From positions 806,001-870,000 of the forward strand of contig NZ_CP083757.1 of NCBI RefSeq assembly GCF_020149935.1: a DNA stretch of 64,000 nucleotides. Reading direction: 5' to 3'. This document shows positions 8,721-17,613 of this stretch, piece by piece. The notes under the pieces were generated by a model. It saw only the letters and a program-made list of their open reading frames with translations. It did not search any database and had not been told where the DNA came from. The DNA is from Marinilongibacter aquaticus (GTDB lineage: Bacteria > Bacteroidota > Bacteroidia > Cytophagales > Spirosomataceae). The position numbers and the translations under genes are program-made. Each line of letters begins with the position of its first letter. The first letter of the stretch is position 1.

Positions 8721-8728
8721 TATTTTTG
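8721..8728 (+). promoter_or_regulatory. Promoter -7 element of the polysaccharide cassette
   Basis: TATTTTTG matches TAnnTTTG and is placed to give a start near 8735, about 23 nt before the glycosyltransferase ATG. No good -33 TTTG is visible. The preceding 220 bp (8501-8720) between the divergent genes show no other feature. Confidence 0.6.
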
Positions 8729-8757
8729 CCGAAACTATTAAACCCCCTTCTCTTTGG

Positions 8758-9903
8758 ATGAGGATATTGATCGTACACCAATTTCTTTGGGCCCATTATA
8801 AAGCAGGTATTTTTAAAAATCTCGAACAGCTTGTCGACGAATCGCAAGGGCAAGACGAACTGCACATCATCCAAACGGCCATTTTCGAAAAAGCTCGGCG
8901 AGATTTTGGCAAAGCCGATACCTCGATTCACAATTACCGCTACGAATTGCTTTTCGACGATGTCTACGAAAATACTGGCTATTGGAATCGACTGAAGAAA
9001 GTTTGGGCCCGAATTCGTGCATTCAAACCCGACGTGATCAACCTGCCCGGCTATTACGAGCCTGCCATGGTGACGGTGCAGTTTATGGCCAAAATATTAT
9101 TGCGAAAAAAAATAATTCTTTCGGTCGATTCTACCGAAGGCGACAATCCGAACAAATGGTACGGTGAACTTTTAAAGCGAATTATCATCTCCTTGGCCGA
9201 TGGCTTTTTCTGCTACGGGAAGCTTTCTGCCGATTATATGCTGAAACTCGGAGCAAAGGAAGAGCAGATACTTATGCGACGAAACTCGGTAAACAACGAT
9301 TTGGTGCGGAAAATACACGACGATTTTAAGGAAAGTACGGATTACGAAAGCGAGAAAAGGAAACTGCCCAAATATAATTTCATATTTGTTGGGCGTTTTT
9401 TGGCCATCAAAAACATTCGCCTTTTGGTGGAAACCTTCCTTAAGCTCGAAAAGGCTGAAGATTGGGGTTTGATTTTGGTTGGAGACGGGCCATTACGCGA
9501 AGAAATAGAAACGTTCTGCCAGGGAAACCCAAGCATAAACAGTTTTCCGCCCACGAATTGGGACGGCGTACCCAAGCGAATGGCCTTGGCCGATGTATTG
9601 GTTTTGCCCAGCTATTCAGAACCTTGGGGGCTTGTGACCAACGAAGCCATGGTTTGCGGCAAACCCGTGATTGTTTCGCAAAAAGCGGGTTCGGCACACG
9701 ATTTGGTAAAAAATGGCAAAAACGGTTTTACCTTTGATGCCTACTCTGGGGATGATTTGCTGGAAAAGTTGCAATTTTTCGTCGATAATCCGGCAGCAGT
9801 TCAGAGCTTTGGAAAAAATGCAGAAGAAACCATTCAAGAATTTGCCCCCGAAAAAGTAGCAGAAGATATGTACAACGGCTTTAAAAGAATAATCGCGGCA
9901 TGA
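8758..9903 (+). CDS. Glycosyltransferase family 4
   Basis: A 381-residue cytoplasmic or membrane-peripheral GT-B glycosyltransferase. The C-terminal nucleotide-sugar domain has FVGRFLAIKNIRLLVETF, LVGDGPLREEIE and the EX7E-type segment SYSEPWGLVTNEAMVCGKPVI followed by GSAHDLV. It likely adds a sugar to a surface polysaccharide or glycolipid acceptor. Donor and acceptor cannot be told. Its stop overlaps the next gene's ATG as ATGA (4 nt), so it is translated together with the polymerase-like gene. Confidence 0.88.
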   Translation: MRILIVHQFLWAHYKAGIFKNLEQLVDESQGQDELHIIQTAIFEKARRDFGKADTSIHNYRYELLFDDVYENTGYWNRLKKVWARIRAFKPDVINLPGYYEPAMVTVQFMAKILLRKKIILSVDSTEGDNPNKWYGELLKRIIISLADGFFCYGKLSADYMLKLGAKEEQILMRRNSVNNDLVRKIHDDFKESTDYESEKRKLPKYNFIFVGRFLAIKNIRLLVETFLKLEKAEDWGLILVGDGPLREEIETFCQGNPSINSFPPTNWDGVPKRMALADVLVLPSYSEPWGLVTNEAMVCGKPVIVSQKAGSAHDLVKNGKNGFTFDAYSGDDLLEKLQFFVDNPAAVQSFGKNAEETIQEFAPEKVAEDMYNGFKRIIAA

Positions 9904-11240
9904 GCATTTTCGACAAGTTTTTGAAAAATCGTGATGCATTTGCCGTGAGCATGGTATTCTGCAGCGGCCCTTTGAATTACGCCCTTCGTGACGGTATCGG
10001 GCTTGCTCCAAACAACACAGCTTTTTCGATGCTTTTCATGTTCGGTTGGATATTTTTCGTGCTCCCATACCGCAACTTCAAAAAGCTTTACAAAAACGAT
10101 ACTCCTCTTACTCTGCTGGCTGTGGTTTACCTTTTGGTAACTGTCGCCTATATGTTTATCTATACCAAAGAGTATTATTTGCCGCTTACGGTCAAGCTCT
10201 ACGACTGCGTCGTTATTTTCCTTTCGGCCTATTTTTTGTATTTCATTTCTACCTTTTCCGAGGAAAAATTACGCCTCAATTTCCTCAAAATTTCCATTGC
10301 CATTTCCTTTGTTGGTACGGTGAGCGTAATGCTTTTAGTATTGACCAATCCGAATTTTGTATTGGGGCAGCGTCTGGCACTTTCTTTCAATGGCGATTCG
10401 GCAGGCGATGCAATGGGAAACCCCCACATTTACGGTAGAGGAGCTGTATTTGGCATTGTTTCATCTTTGGTCTACCTCAAATACGAAACGGTATCGCGGT
10501 ACCGCACCATGACCTACTTCGCCTTGTTAATCTTTTTGGCCATGTTGGTCTTGGCACAAGCCATGTCGTCTATTTTGGGTGGTTTTGGCATAATTGCCTG
10601 CTTCTTGTGGTTCAACACCTCTTGGAAGAGCCTATCGAAATACTCGAAAAAAATATTCTCAAAATGGTATTTCTGGGTCATCCTGATTTTACTTATCGGA
10701 AAAGGGATCGACTTCATCCAAAAAAACGAGGCCATTGTCGATTTAGCCTACACGGTAATTGAGCGTAGAATCGAGAAATTGGCCAATACTTTTCTTCCGG
10801 AGGAAGATTCGCCCTATGCCGAAGAAGTCGAAGAAGACCAGTCGGCTTTGGGCCGTGTGGCTACAATGGGTATTGTTTGGGAAACCCTTCAAGAGAATTT
10901 TGAAGACGGTCAATACCAAAAGATCATTTTCGGAAACGGCTATTACGCCCTTTATGTCGATGTGCCCATAATCGAAGTTTTCAATTCCTACGGCTTATTT
11001 GGCTTGGTTATTTTCTCCATTTTCTTTTTCAGCATGTTGCGTTATGCCCTTAAGGAAATGCGAAACCCACAGACCATAATCGGTGAATTTGCAGCCTATG
11101 GCTTTGTATATTTCTTCATTTTCACCTTCACCAACGGCCTTATCATGGACTACAACAGGTGGACATTCTTTGCTTTGATGTGTAGATTCATGTCGGCAAA
11201 AAATAATTTTCTACCGCTTGACAAACTACGAAAGTTGTGA
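9900..11240 (+). CDS. O-antigen polymerase/ligase-like membrane protein
   Basis: A 446-residue polytopic membrane protein with about ten hydrophobic helices and a large soluble loop around residues 285-345 before the last helices. This layout is shared by Wzy polymerases and WaaL-type ligases, which join lipid-linked glycans in the periplasm. No sequence signature separates these roles. The position between a glycosyltransferase and an acyltransferase, with 4-nt overlaps on both sides, supports a role in making an exported glycan. Confidence 0.7.
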   Translation: MSIFDKFLKNRDAFAVSMVFCSGPLNYALRDGIGLAPNNTAFSMLFMFGWIFFVLPYRNFKKLYKNDTPLTLLAVVYLLVTVAYMFIYTKEYYLPLTVKLYDCVVIFLSAYFLYFISTFSEEKLRLNFLKISIAISFVGTVSVMLLVLTNPNFVLGQRLALSFNGDSAGDAMGNPHIYGRGAVFGIVSSLVYLKYETVSRYRTMTYFALLIFLAMLVLAQAMSSILGGFGIIACFLWFNTSWKSLSKYSKKIFSKWYFWVILILLIGKGIDFIQKNEAIVDLAYTVIERRIEKLANTFLPEEDSPYAEEVEEDQSALGRVATMGIVWETLQENFEDGQYQKIIFGNGYYALYVDVPIIEVFNSYGLFGLVIFSIFFFSMLRYALKEMRNPQTIIGEFAAYGFVYFFIFTFTNGLIMDYNRWTFFALMCRFMSAKNNFLPLDKLRKL

Positions 11241-12316
11241 GCAAAGACTTTAGACATAACAATTTCGACTTGATACGTTTGGTTGCCGCCGTACAAGTAA
11301 TGCTTTTCCATGCCTTTACCCATTTCAATGTGCAGGCTCCCTTTGCCGATCAGATAAAAGGCTTTGTTTATTTGCTGCCCGGAGTGCCTATTTTTTTCAC
11401 CATCAGTGGTTTTTTGATTTACCAATCGTTGGAAAGAAACCGCGACAAATTGAAAAAATACTTTGTCAATCGGGCACTACGCATCTATCCGGCACTCTAC
11501 GTGTGTTTGGCTTTCACGCTTTTGTTGCTGATCATTTCCAGAGAGCTCAATTGGGATGTCGCCTTCAAAGGTTCCTTTATTGCTTGGCTTTTTGCTCAGC
11601 TTTCCATGTTTCAATTCTACCATATTCCCGAATTCGATTCGTGGGGCGTAGGCCGACCAAACGGTAGCCTTTGGTCCATTTCGGTAGAAGTGCAATTCTA
11701 TTTGTTCTTGCCCATTTTGGTGCTATTCATCATGCCCTTATCCAAGAAAAAATGGGGCAAAAACTTGCTTGTACTGGGCATTGCGGCCCTTTCGATATAC
11801 TACAATATTTGGTTGAACACACACTTGAACGAAAACCAAACCCTGTATAAGATCATGGACGTATTCTTGATGAAATACCTCTATTTCTTTTGCATGGGCA
11901 TTTTAATTCACCTCAACTTTGATTGGTTAAAAAAGTACTTGGTCGGCAAAGCTTGGTTTTGGATTCCCTTCTTTATCCTCTTCACGCTCGTTTTCCGCAA
12001 TTGGTTGAACCTTTTCGAAAACGTGTACGAAACAAATGTTTTGGGCTTGGCGGGCGAAATCATTCTTTCGCTCACGACCATTTCGGCCGCCTATTCTGCT
12101 CCGGGCATAAGTGAAAGGCTGCTCCGTGGAAACGACCTCTCGTATGGTATTTACATTTATCACATGCCTGTTTTCAATTACCTGATGATGGAATATCCAA
12201 GCCTCAATTGGGCACAATTCATTACAATTTGTTTATCAATTTTAATGATTGCCTCGCTTTCATGGTCGATAGTTGAAAAAAATGTGCTTAAATTAAAAAC
12301 CAAAATACGAGTATAA
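11237..12316 (+). CDS. Acyltransferase family 3 (OafA-like) membrane protein
   Basis: A 359-residue integral membrane acyltransferase that probably O-acetylates the polysaccharide. Family features: N-terminal NNFDLIRLVAAVQVMLFH with the conserved R and H, SGFLIYQS after the second helix, and SLWSISVEVQFYLFLPIL. About ten transmembrane helices are visible. It starts with GTG at 11237, which overlaps the preceding TGA by 4 nt (GTGA). The start codon is well defined because the family motif begins within ten residues. Confidence 0.88.
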   Translation: MSKDFRHNNFDLIRLVAAVQVMLFHAFTHFNVQAPFADQIKGFVYLLPGVPIFFTISGFLIYQSLERNRDKLKKYFVNRALRIYPALYVCLAFTLLLLIISRELNWDVAFKGSFIAWLFAQLSMFQFYHIPEFDSWGVGRPNGSLWSISVEVQFYLFLPILVLFIMPLSKKKWGKNLLVLGIAALSIYYNIWLNTHLNENQTLYKIMDVFLMKYLYFFCMGILIHLNFDWLKKYLVGKAWFWIPFFILFTLVFRNWLNLFENVYETNVLGLAGEIILSLTTISAAYSAPGISERLLRGNDLSYGIYIYHMPVFNYLMMEYPSLNWAQFITICLSILMIASLSWSIVEKNVLKLKTKIRV

Positions 12317-12321
12317 CACAT

Positions 12322-14247
12322 ATGACCGAACAAGCCTCCAACAATCCCAATGTGTATCCACATAGTTTGCTATCCGATTTCGATGTGCACCTTTTCAAAG
12401 GCGGCAAACATTACAAGTTGTTTGAAAAACTAGGCTCTCATGTAATTGAAAGAGAAGGCCAAAAAGGCACACATTTTGCCGTTTGGGCCCCCAATGCCGA
12501 AGCGGTATCTGTAATTGGCAATTTCAACGGCTGGAACAAAGAATCGCATTTCTTAATGCCACGTTGGGACCACTCTGGAATTTGGGAAGGTTGGATTCCG
12601 GAAATTCAAAATGGAGAGGTCTATAAATATGCCATTCGAACCAAGAGCCATGAGTGGCTCGAAAAAGCGGATCCCTTCGCTCTGATGTGGGAAAAACCAC
12701 CTCGTACAGCCAGTGTAGTTTGGGATACGTATTACGAATGGGACGATAAAAAATGGATGTCTTCACGCGAGGCAAAAAACAGTTTAGAGTCCCCATTTTC
12801 GGTTTACGAACTGCATTTGGGCTCTTGGAAAAGAGACCCTGAAGACAACGACCGTCGATTGACCTACAGGGAAATTGCTCGCGATTTGGTGCCGCATGTC
12901 AAAGAATTGGGCTTTACGCATGTCGAATTTATGCCCATCATGCAGCATCCTTACGAGCCGAGTTGGGGTTATCAGATCACCGGTTATTTTGCGGCAAGCA
13001 GCATATTCGGCAATCCGCAAGACCTGATGTTCTTGATCGAAGAATTGCACAAAAACGACATCGGGGTGATTCTCGACTGGGTTCCTTCGCATTTCCCAGG
13101 CGACATGCACGGATTGTACCGATTCGATGGAACGGCCCTCTACGAGCACGAAAATCCATTCGAAGGCTACCATCCAGATTGGAAAAGCTATATTTTCAAT
13201 TACGGCCGATACGAAGTTCGCTCTTTCCTTATTAGCAATGCCATTTTTTGGCTCGATCGTTTCCATGTCGACGGCCTGCGGGTTGATGCCGTAGCTTCCA
13301 TGCTTTATCGTGATTATTCGCGAAAAGAAGGCGAATGGATTCCGAATCAATACGGCGGAAGAGAGAATTTGGAAGTGATTTCCTTGTTAAAAGAGGTCAA
13401 CGAAGAAGTATATAAATCGTATCCCGGTGTGCAAACTATCGCCGAAGAGTCCACGGCTTTTCCGGGCGTTTCGCGTCCTACCTACAGCGGCGGTTTGGGT
13501 TTTGGAATGAAATGGATGATGGGTTGGATGAACGACACTTTGGCCTATTTCGAAAAAGATCCGGCCTATCGTAAATTCCACCAAAACGACATTACATTCA
13601 GTACAGTTTACGCGTTTTCCGAAAACTTCATGCTGCCACTTTCGCACGATGAAGTAGTATACGGAAAGAAATCGTTGCTCGATAAAATGCCGGGCGACTT
13701 GTGGCAAAAATTTGCCAATCTTCGTCTACTGTACCTGTACATGTTTACGCACCCAGGGGCCAAATTGATATTCATGGGCGGAGAATTTGGGCAAATGGCC
13801 GAGTGGAATTTCAAATACAGTTTAGATTGGCACGAAGCCGACCAACCTTTGAACAAAGGTGTTTCTGGTCTTTTAAAGGCTCTGAATACCCTGTACCGTC
13901 AAGAGAAATCGCTGACAAAATACCAATTTGAAGAAAGAGGTTTCCAATGGCTCGACACCCAAGATCAGGAAAATTCGGTGTTGTACTACACCCGAAAAGC
14001 CGATGACGAGCAAATATTTATTGTGTTGAATATGACTCCCGTACCGCGTGAAAACTACCGCTTTGGCGTGCCCGAAAAAGGGAAATACACGCTTTTGGTA
14101 AATTCCGACGGAAAGGAATTTGGAGGTAGCGGAGTGGTCGAAAACGAGTGGCAAAGTGAAGACGAAGCCTATCACGGCATGCCCTACTCTGTACGCATGA
14201 AACTTCCTCCTTTGGCTGGTTTTATTTTCAAGAAAAAAGGAAAGTAA
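12322..14247 (+). CDS. glgB: 1,4-alpha-glucan (glycogen) branching enzyme
   Basis: GlgB cuts alpha-1,4 glucan chains and reattaches them through alpha-1,6 bonds. The 641-residue GH13 protein has a CBM48-type N domain (about 45-125, AVWAPNAEAVSVIGNFNGW), the catalytic barrel with DGLRVDAVASM (nucleophile D322), AEEST (acid/base E375) and SHDEV (D443), and a C-terminal beta domain. It starts 6 bp after the acyltransferase stop, so it is probably on the same transcript, though no other glycogen gene is present. Confidence 0.96.
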   Translation: MTEQASNNPNVYPHSLLSDFDVHLFKGGKHYKLFEKLGSHVIEREGQKGTHFAVWAPNAEAVSVIGNFNGWNKESHFLMPRWDHSGIWEGWIPEIQNGEVYKYAIRTKSHEWLEKADPFALMWEKPPRTASVVWDTYYEWDDKKWMSSREAKNSLESPFSVYELHLGSWKRDPEDNDRRLTYREIARDLVPHVKELGFTHVEFMPIMQHPYEPSWGYQITGYFAASSIFGNPQDLMFLIEELHKNDIGVILDWVPSHFPGDMHGLYRFDGTALYEHENPFEGYHPDWKSYIFNYGRYEVRSFLISNAIFWLDRFHVDGLRVDAVASMLYRDYSRKEGEWIPNQYGGRENLEVISLLKEVNEEVYKSYPGVQTIAEESTAFPGVSRPTYSGGLGFGMKWMMGWMNDTLAYFEKDPAYRKFHQNDITFSTVYAFSENFMLPLSHDEVVYGKKSLLDKMPGDLWQKFANLRLLYLYMFTHPGAKLIFMGGEFGQMAEWNFKYSLDWHEADQPLNKGVSGLLKALNTLYRQEKSLTKYQFEERGFQWLDTQDQENSVLYYTRKADDEQIFIVLNMTPVPRENYRFGVPEKGKYTLLVNSDGKEFGGSGVVENEWQSEDEAYHGMPYSVRMKLPPLAGFIFKKKGK

Positions 14248-14288
14248 TTATCGAAAAACACTTTTATCCATAAACTTAAATACAGAAT

Positions 14289-15017
14289 ATGAAAAAAATA
14301 ATCCTGGCTATTTTGGCCTTTGCAATTGTCCACACCATTTCGGCTCAAAGTGCGGAACAAATCGTGGAAAAATACATCGAGGCCAAAGGTGGAGCTGAAC
14401 AATTGGAACAGATTTCATCCATCAAAATGGACGGCAAAGCCAATGCAAATCAAATGGAATTTCCCTTCCACATTTTGATGAAAGGAAAAACCAAATTCAA
14501 ATCTTATTTTACTTTTCAAGGTAATGATATTGTGCAACCAGCCGCCACCGACGGCAACGATGTGTGGAGCACAAACCCCATGACAATGGAGAATATGAAA
14601 CTCGAAGGGGACGCGGCTGAAGCCATTCGCAAAGAGGCCCTCGATTTTCCCGATGCTCTGTTGAACTATGCCAAAAATGGGTATACGGTTACGAAAGGAG
14701 AAGATGCGGATGTAAACGGAAAAGCTTGTTATACGCTCACACTGGTCAAACCCGATGCCCTGGTCAATGGCCAATCAGTAAGCGGGCAAACTGTCTTTTT
14801 CATTAACAAAGAAACTGGGCTTTTAACCAAAAGAACGCAAGAATCTCCCATGGGCGTTTTGGACACCTATCTATCTGACTATAAAGAAGTAAACGGTGTA
14901 AATTTCCCCTTTCACTTGGAAACAAAAATGAGTGGAAACACGATCAATGAAGTGGAATTTGAGAATATCCAAACCAATATCGCCATCAACGATATCGAGT
15001 TTGCTTATCCAGAATAA
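14289..15017 (+). CDS. LolA-like periplasmic protein
   Basis: A 242-residue exported protein with a clear signal peptide (MKKIILAILAFAIVHTISAQ). The mature part begins SAEQIVEKYIEAKGGAEQLEQI, the usual opening of Bacteroidota proteins in the LolA/LolB superfamily (an incomplete beta barrel binding lipids or lipoproteins). Specific cargo is unknown. It lies 41 bp after glgB and ends just before a bidirectional terminator. Confidence 0.7.
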   Translation: MKKIILAILAFAIVHTISAQSAEQIVEKYIEAKGGAEQLEQISSIKMDGKANANQMEFPFHILMKGKTKFKSYFTFQGNDIVQPAATDGNDVWSTNPMTMENMKLEGDAAEAIRKEALDFPDALLNYAKNGYTVTKGEDADVNGKACYTLTLVKPDALVNGQSVSGQTVFFINKETGLLTKRTQESPMGVLDTYLSDYKEVNGVNFPFHLETKMSGNTINEVEFENIQTNIAINDIEFAYPE

Positions 15018-15040
15018 AGTAGCTTAAAATATGCTCAACA

Positions 15041-15073
15041 AAAAAGCATGGATTTCGATCCATGCTTTTTTTC
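15041..15073. terminator. Bidirectional intrinsic terminator with UUCG loop
   Basis: GCATGGAT (15046-15053) and ATCCATGC (15058-15065) form a perfect eight-pair stem around TTCG, flanked by an A-run on the left and a T-run on the right. It lies between the convergent LolA-like and threonine synthase genes and can serve both strands. Confidence 0.9.
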
Positions 15074-15098
15074 TATTCGAGACAAGAAGTTTCAATTG

Positions 15099-16406
15099 TC
15101 AAAGATTCTTCAGTAAAAATGCCTTAAAACCCGCATAATCCGTTTCCAAAGCCCGAGCCTCTTTCTTCTTACTCAGCAGGCTTTGCAACCTTTCCGGAAT
15201 AGCCAATTCCCGTCCGAGCACGGCTTCTACATCCGGAAGAAATTTGGCATAATGAGCCGTAGACAAGAAAACTGCAGAAACCGGCTCTTCTTCAGTTTTG
15301 AGGTAATCTTGGAGACCCAGATAAGCAATGGCCGTATGCGGACAAACCAAATATCCGTATTTTTCATCTATTTTCTTTATCGCTGCCTTTGTCTCCTCAT
15401 CCGTGTAAAAATAACCTTTCACATGCTTTTTCACTTCGCTATAATCGTCGCCATACAAGGCTTTCATTCGAGGAAAATTGCTTGGATTTCCTACATCCAT
15501 TGCATTCGAAATCGTACTAATTGAAGGGTTGATCGGCTCAAAAATACCCGATTCCAAATAAGCTGGCACCACTTTATTCACATTGGTGGCGGCAATAAAT
15601 TGATGGACGGGCATGCCCATTTTGGCCGCGATAATACCTGCTGAAATATTGCCAAAATTGCCACTGGGTACAGAAAATACAATCGGTAAACCCTTCTTTT
15701 TCAAACGCGAATACGTGTAAGCGTAATAGAAAGACTGCGGAATCAATCGAGCTATATTTATCGAATTGGCCGAAGCTAAATTGTACTTTTCACGCAACTC
15801 TTCATCCAGAAACGTAGACTTCACCAAGCGTTGGCAATCATCAAATGTTCCATCCACTTCATAAGCTTTGACATTAGCCCCCAAAGTGGTCAATTGCTTT
15901 TCCTGTATCTCACTTACCTTTCCTTTCGGATAAAGAATGTGCACCTGAATTTGATCCACGCCAAAAAAGCCTTGTGCCACCGCACCACCCGTATCTCCTG
16001 AAGTGGCAACCAAAATATGGATGTCGCGGTTGTTCTTCTTCAAAAAATACGACATCACCGCGGCCATGAAACGAGCTCCGAAATCTTTAAAGGCCATCGA
16101 AGGGCCATGAAAAAGTTCTAGACAATAAAGACCTTCCGTCAATTCCACACTCGGGGCATCGAAATCGTAAGCCTGATTGATAAGTGCCTGCAGCTCTTCT
16201 TTGGGAATTTCCTGCCCAAAAAAGGCGGAAGCTATTTCAAAGGCAATTTGATTGAAAGTAAGTGTATCACAGGTATCCCAAAATTCCTGCGAAAGGCAGG
16301 GAATCTCTTTGGGCATATACAAGCCATTGTCGGGGGGCAAACCCTGAAAAATAGCTTCTTCTATCCCTACTTCTTTACTCTTTCCGTTTGTACTGTAAAA
16401 CTGCAT
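15099..16406 (-). CDS. thrC: Threonine synthase
   Basis: A pyridoxal-phosphate enzyme converting O-phosphohomoserine to threonine. The 435-residue form starting at MQFYSTNGKSKEVG fits the family, with PDNGLYMP in the N domain, the cofactor lysine K107 in SMAFKDFGARF, ATSGDTGGAVAQGF (phosphate binding) and PSGNFGNISAG. An upstream in-frame ATG at 16517 would add 37 hydrophobic residues overlapping the divergent gene and is rejected. The gene stands alone, without thrA or thrB. Confidence 0.95.
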   Translation of the reverse strand: MQFYSTNGKSKEVGIEEAIFQGLPPDNGLYMPKEIPCLSQEFWDTCDTLTFNQIAFEIASAFFGQEIPKEELQALINQAYDFDAPSVELTEGLYCLELFHGPSMAFKDFGARFMAAVMSYFLKKNNRDIHILVATSGDTGGAVAQGFFGVDQIQVHILYPKGKVSEIQEKQLTTLGANVKAYEVDGTFDDCQRLVKSTFLDEELREKYNLASANSINIARLIPQSFYYAYTYSRLKKKGLPIVFSVPSGNFGNISAGIIAAKMGMPVHQFIAATNVNKVVPAYLESGIFEPINPSISTISNAMDVGNPSNFPRMKALYGDDYSEVKKHVKGYFYTDEETKAAIKKIDEKYGYLVCPHTAIAYLGLQDYLKTEEEPVSAVFLSTAHYAKFLPDVEAVLGRELAIPERLQSLLSKKKEARALETDYAGFKAFLLKNL

Positions 16407-16491
16407 TTCCTTTTGACTGAATGAGGCCACAATTTTAGGAAAATAAATCCCAAAGACTAAGCTTTGGAAACAAATAAAGTAGATTTGCCGC

Positions 16492-17613
16492 ATGGAAAAA
16501 TACCAAATGACAGCCAAGACCTTTTCGGGATTGGAAGATGAGCTGGCGAATGAATTGTTCGATTTAGGAGCAAAACACGTAGAAAAAGCGAAACGAGCCG
16601 TTTATTTTGTCGGCGACGATGCCTTGATGATGCGGGCCAACCTCTGCCTCAGAACGGCCACACACATTTTGGTGCCCATTGCCGAATTTTCGGCCGAAAA
16701 TGAAGACGAACTCTACGAAGCCATTTTCGATTTTCCCTGGCCCGATGTTTTCGGACTTCAGCACACCTTTTCCATACAAGCCACAGTGGGTGGTGGAGTC
16801 TTCCGTCATTCAAAATATGCCGCTTTAAAAGCCAAAGATGCCATAGCCGACAAATTCAGGGCGGAATTGGGTCAAAGGCCAAATGTAGACACACAAGACG
16901 CCGATTATCAATTGAACCTGCATATTCACAAAACAGCCTGCACCTTATCGCTAAATGCTTCGGGGCAAAGCCTCGATCGCCGCGGTTATCGTTTGAAATC
17001 CAATGAAGCCCCTTTGAATGAAATTTTGGCTGCAGGTATTTTGCTGAAATCCAAATGGCGAGGTGAAACCGATTTTTACGATCCCATGACGGGTTCGGGC
17101 ACTTTTGGCATCGAAGCCGCTCTACTTGCCGCAAACCAAGCCCCAAATCTACAAAGGCGTTTTGCCTTCCAGCATTGGGCCGATTTCAAATCCAATACAT
17201 TTTATTCCATCAAAGACGAGTTAAAGGCCGAAATCAAAGCACCCAAAATCAGGATTTACTCGCACGATCTCGAAAAAAGGAATACCAATATTGTGTACGA
17301 AAATGCAGAAAGGGCCCAAGTTTTAGACTATTTGGACATTGCTCAAGCCGATTTCTTTCAATCGAAAAGGCAGGGAGAAAGTGGTCTACTTTGCTTAAAT
17401 CCACCGTATGGTGAGCGTTTGGGCATAAAAGATGTAAACACTTTTTACAAACGCATCGGCGATCAAATGAAAAACGAGTATAAAAATTGCCAAGCTTGGC
17501 TGATCGGCTCAGATGTAAAAGCTGTAAAAAGCATCGGCCTCAAACCCGATTTTCGAATGCAAGTATTCAACGGGGGGCTCGAATGCCTTTTACAGCAATA
17601 TTCCCTTTATTAA
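16492..17613 (+). CDS. THUMP-domain class I methyltransferase (RlmL-type, 23S rRNA)
   Basis: A 373-residue RNA methyltransferase. The N-terminal ferredoxin-like/THUMP part (about 1-160) binds RNA. The C-terminal Rossmann domain has DPMTGSGTFGIEAALLA for S-adenosylmethionine and the NPPYGERL catalytic motif of N2-guanine methyltransferases. RlmL makes m2G2445 in 23S rRNA; this protein corresponds to the N-terminal half only, lacking the RlmK part of the E. coli fusion. A TAnnTTTG element (16480-16487) lies so close to the ATG that the start could be the second ATG at 16507. It shares its stop bases with carA. Confidence 0.88.
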   Translation: MEKYQMTAKTFSGLEDELANELFDLGAKHVEKAKRAVYFVGDDALMMRANLCLRTATHILVPIAEFSAENEDELYEAIFDFPWPDVFGLQHTFSIQATVGGGVFRHSKYAALKAKDAIADKFRAELGQRPNVDTQDADYQLNLHIHKTACTLSLNASGQSLDRRGYRLKSNEAPLNEILAAGILLKSKWRGETDFYDPMTGSGTFGIEAALLAANQAPNLQRRFAFQHWADFKSNTFYSIKDELKAEIKAPKIRIYSHDLEKRNTNIVYENAERAQVLDYLDIAQADFFQSKRQGESGLLCLNPPYGERLGIKDVNTFYKRIGDQMKNEYKNCQAWLIGSDVKAVKSIGLKPDFRMQVFNGGLECLLQQYSLY

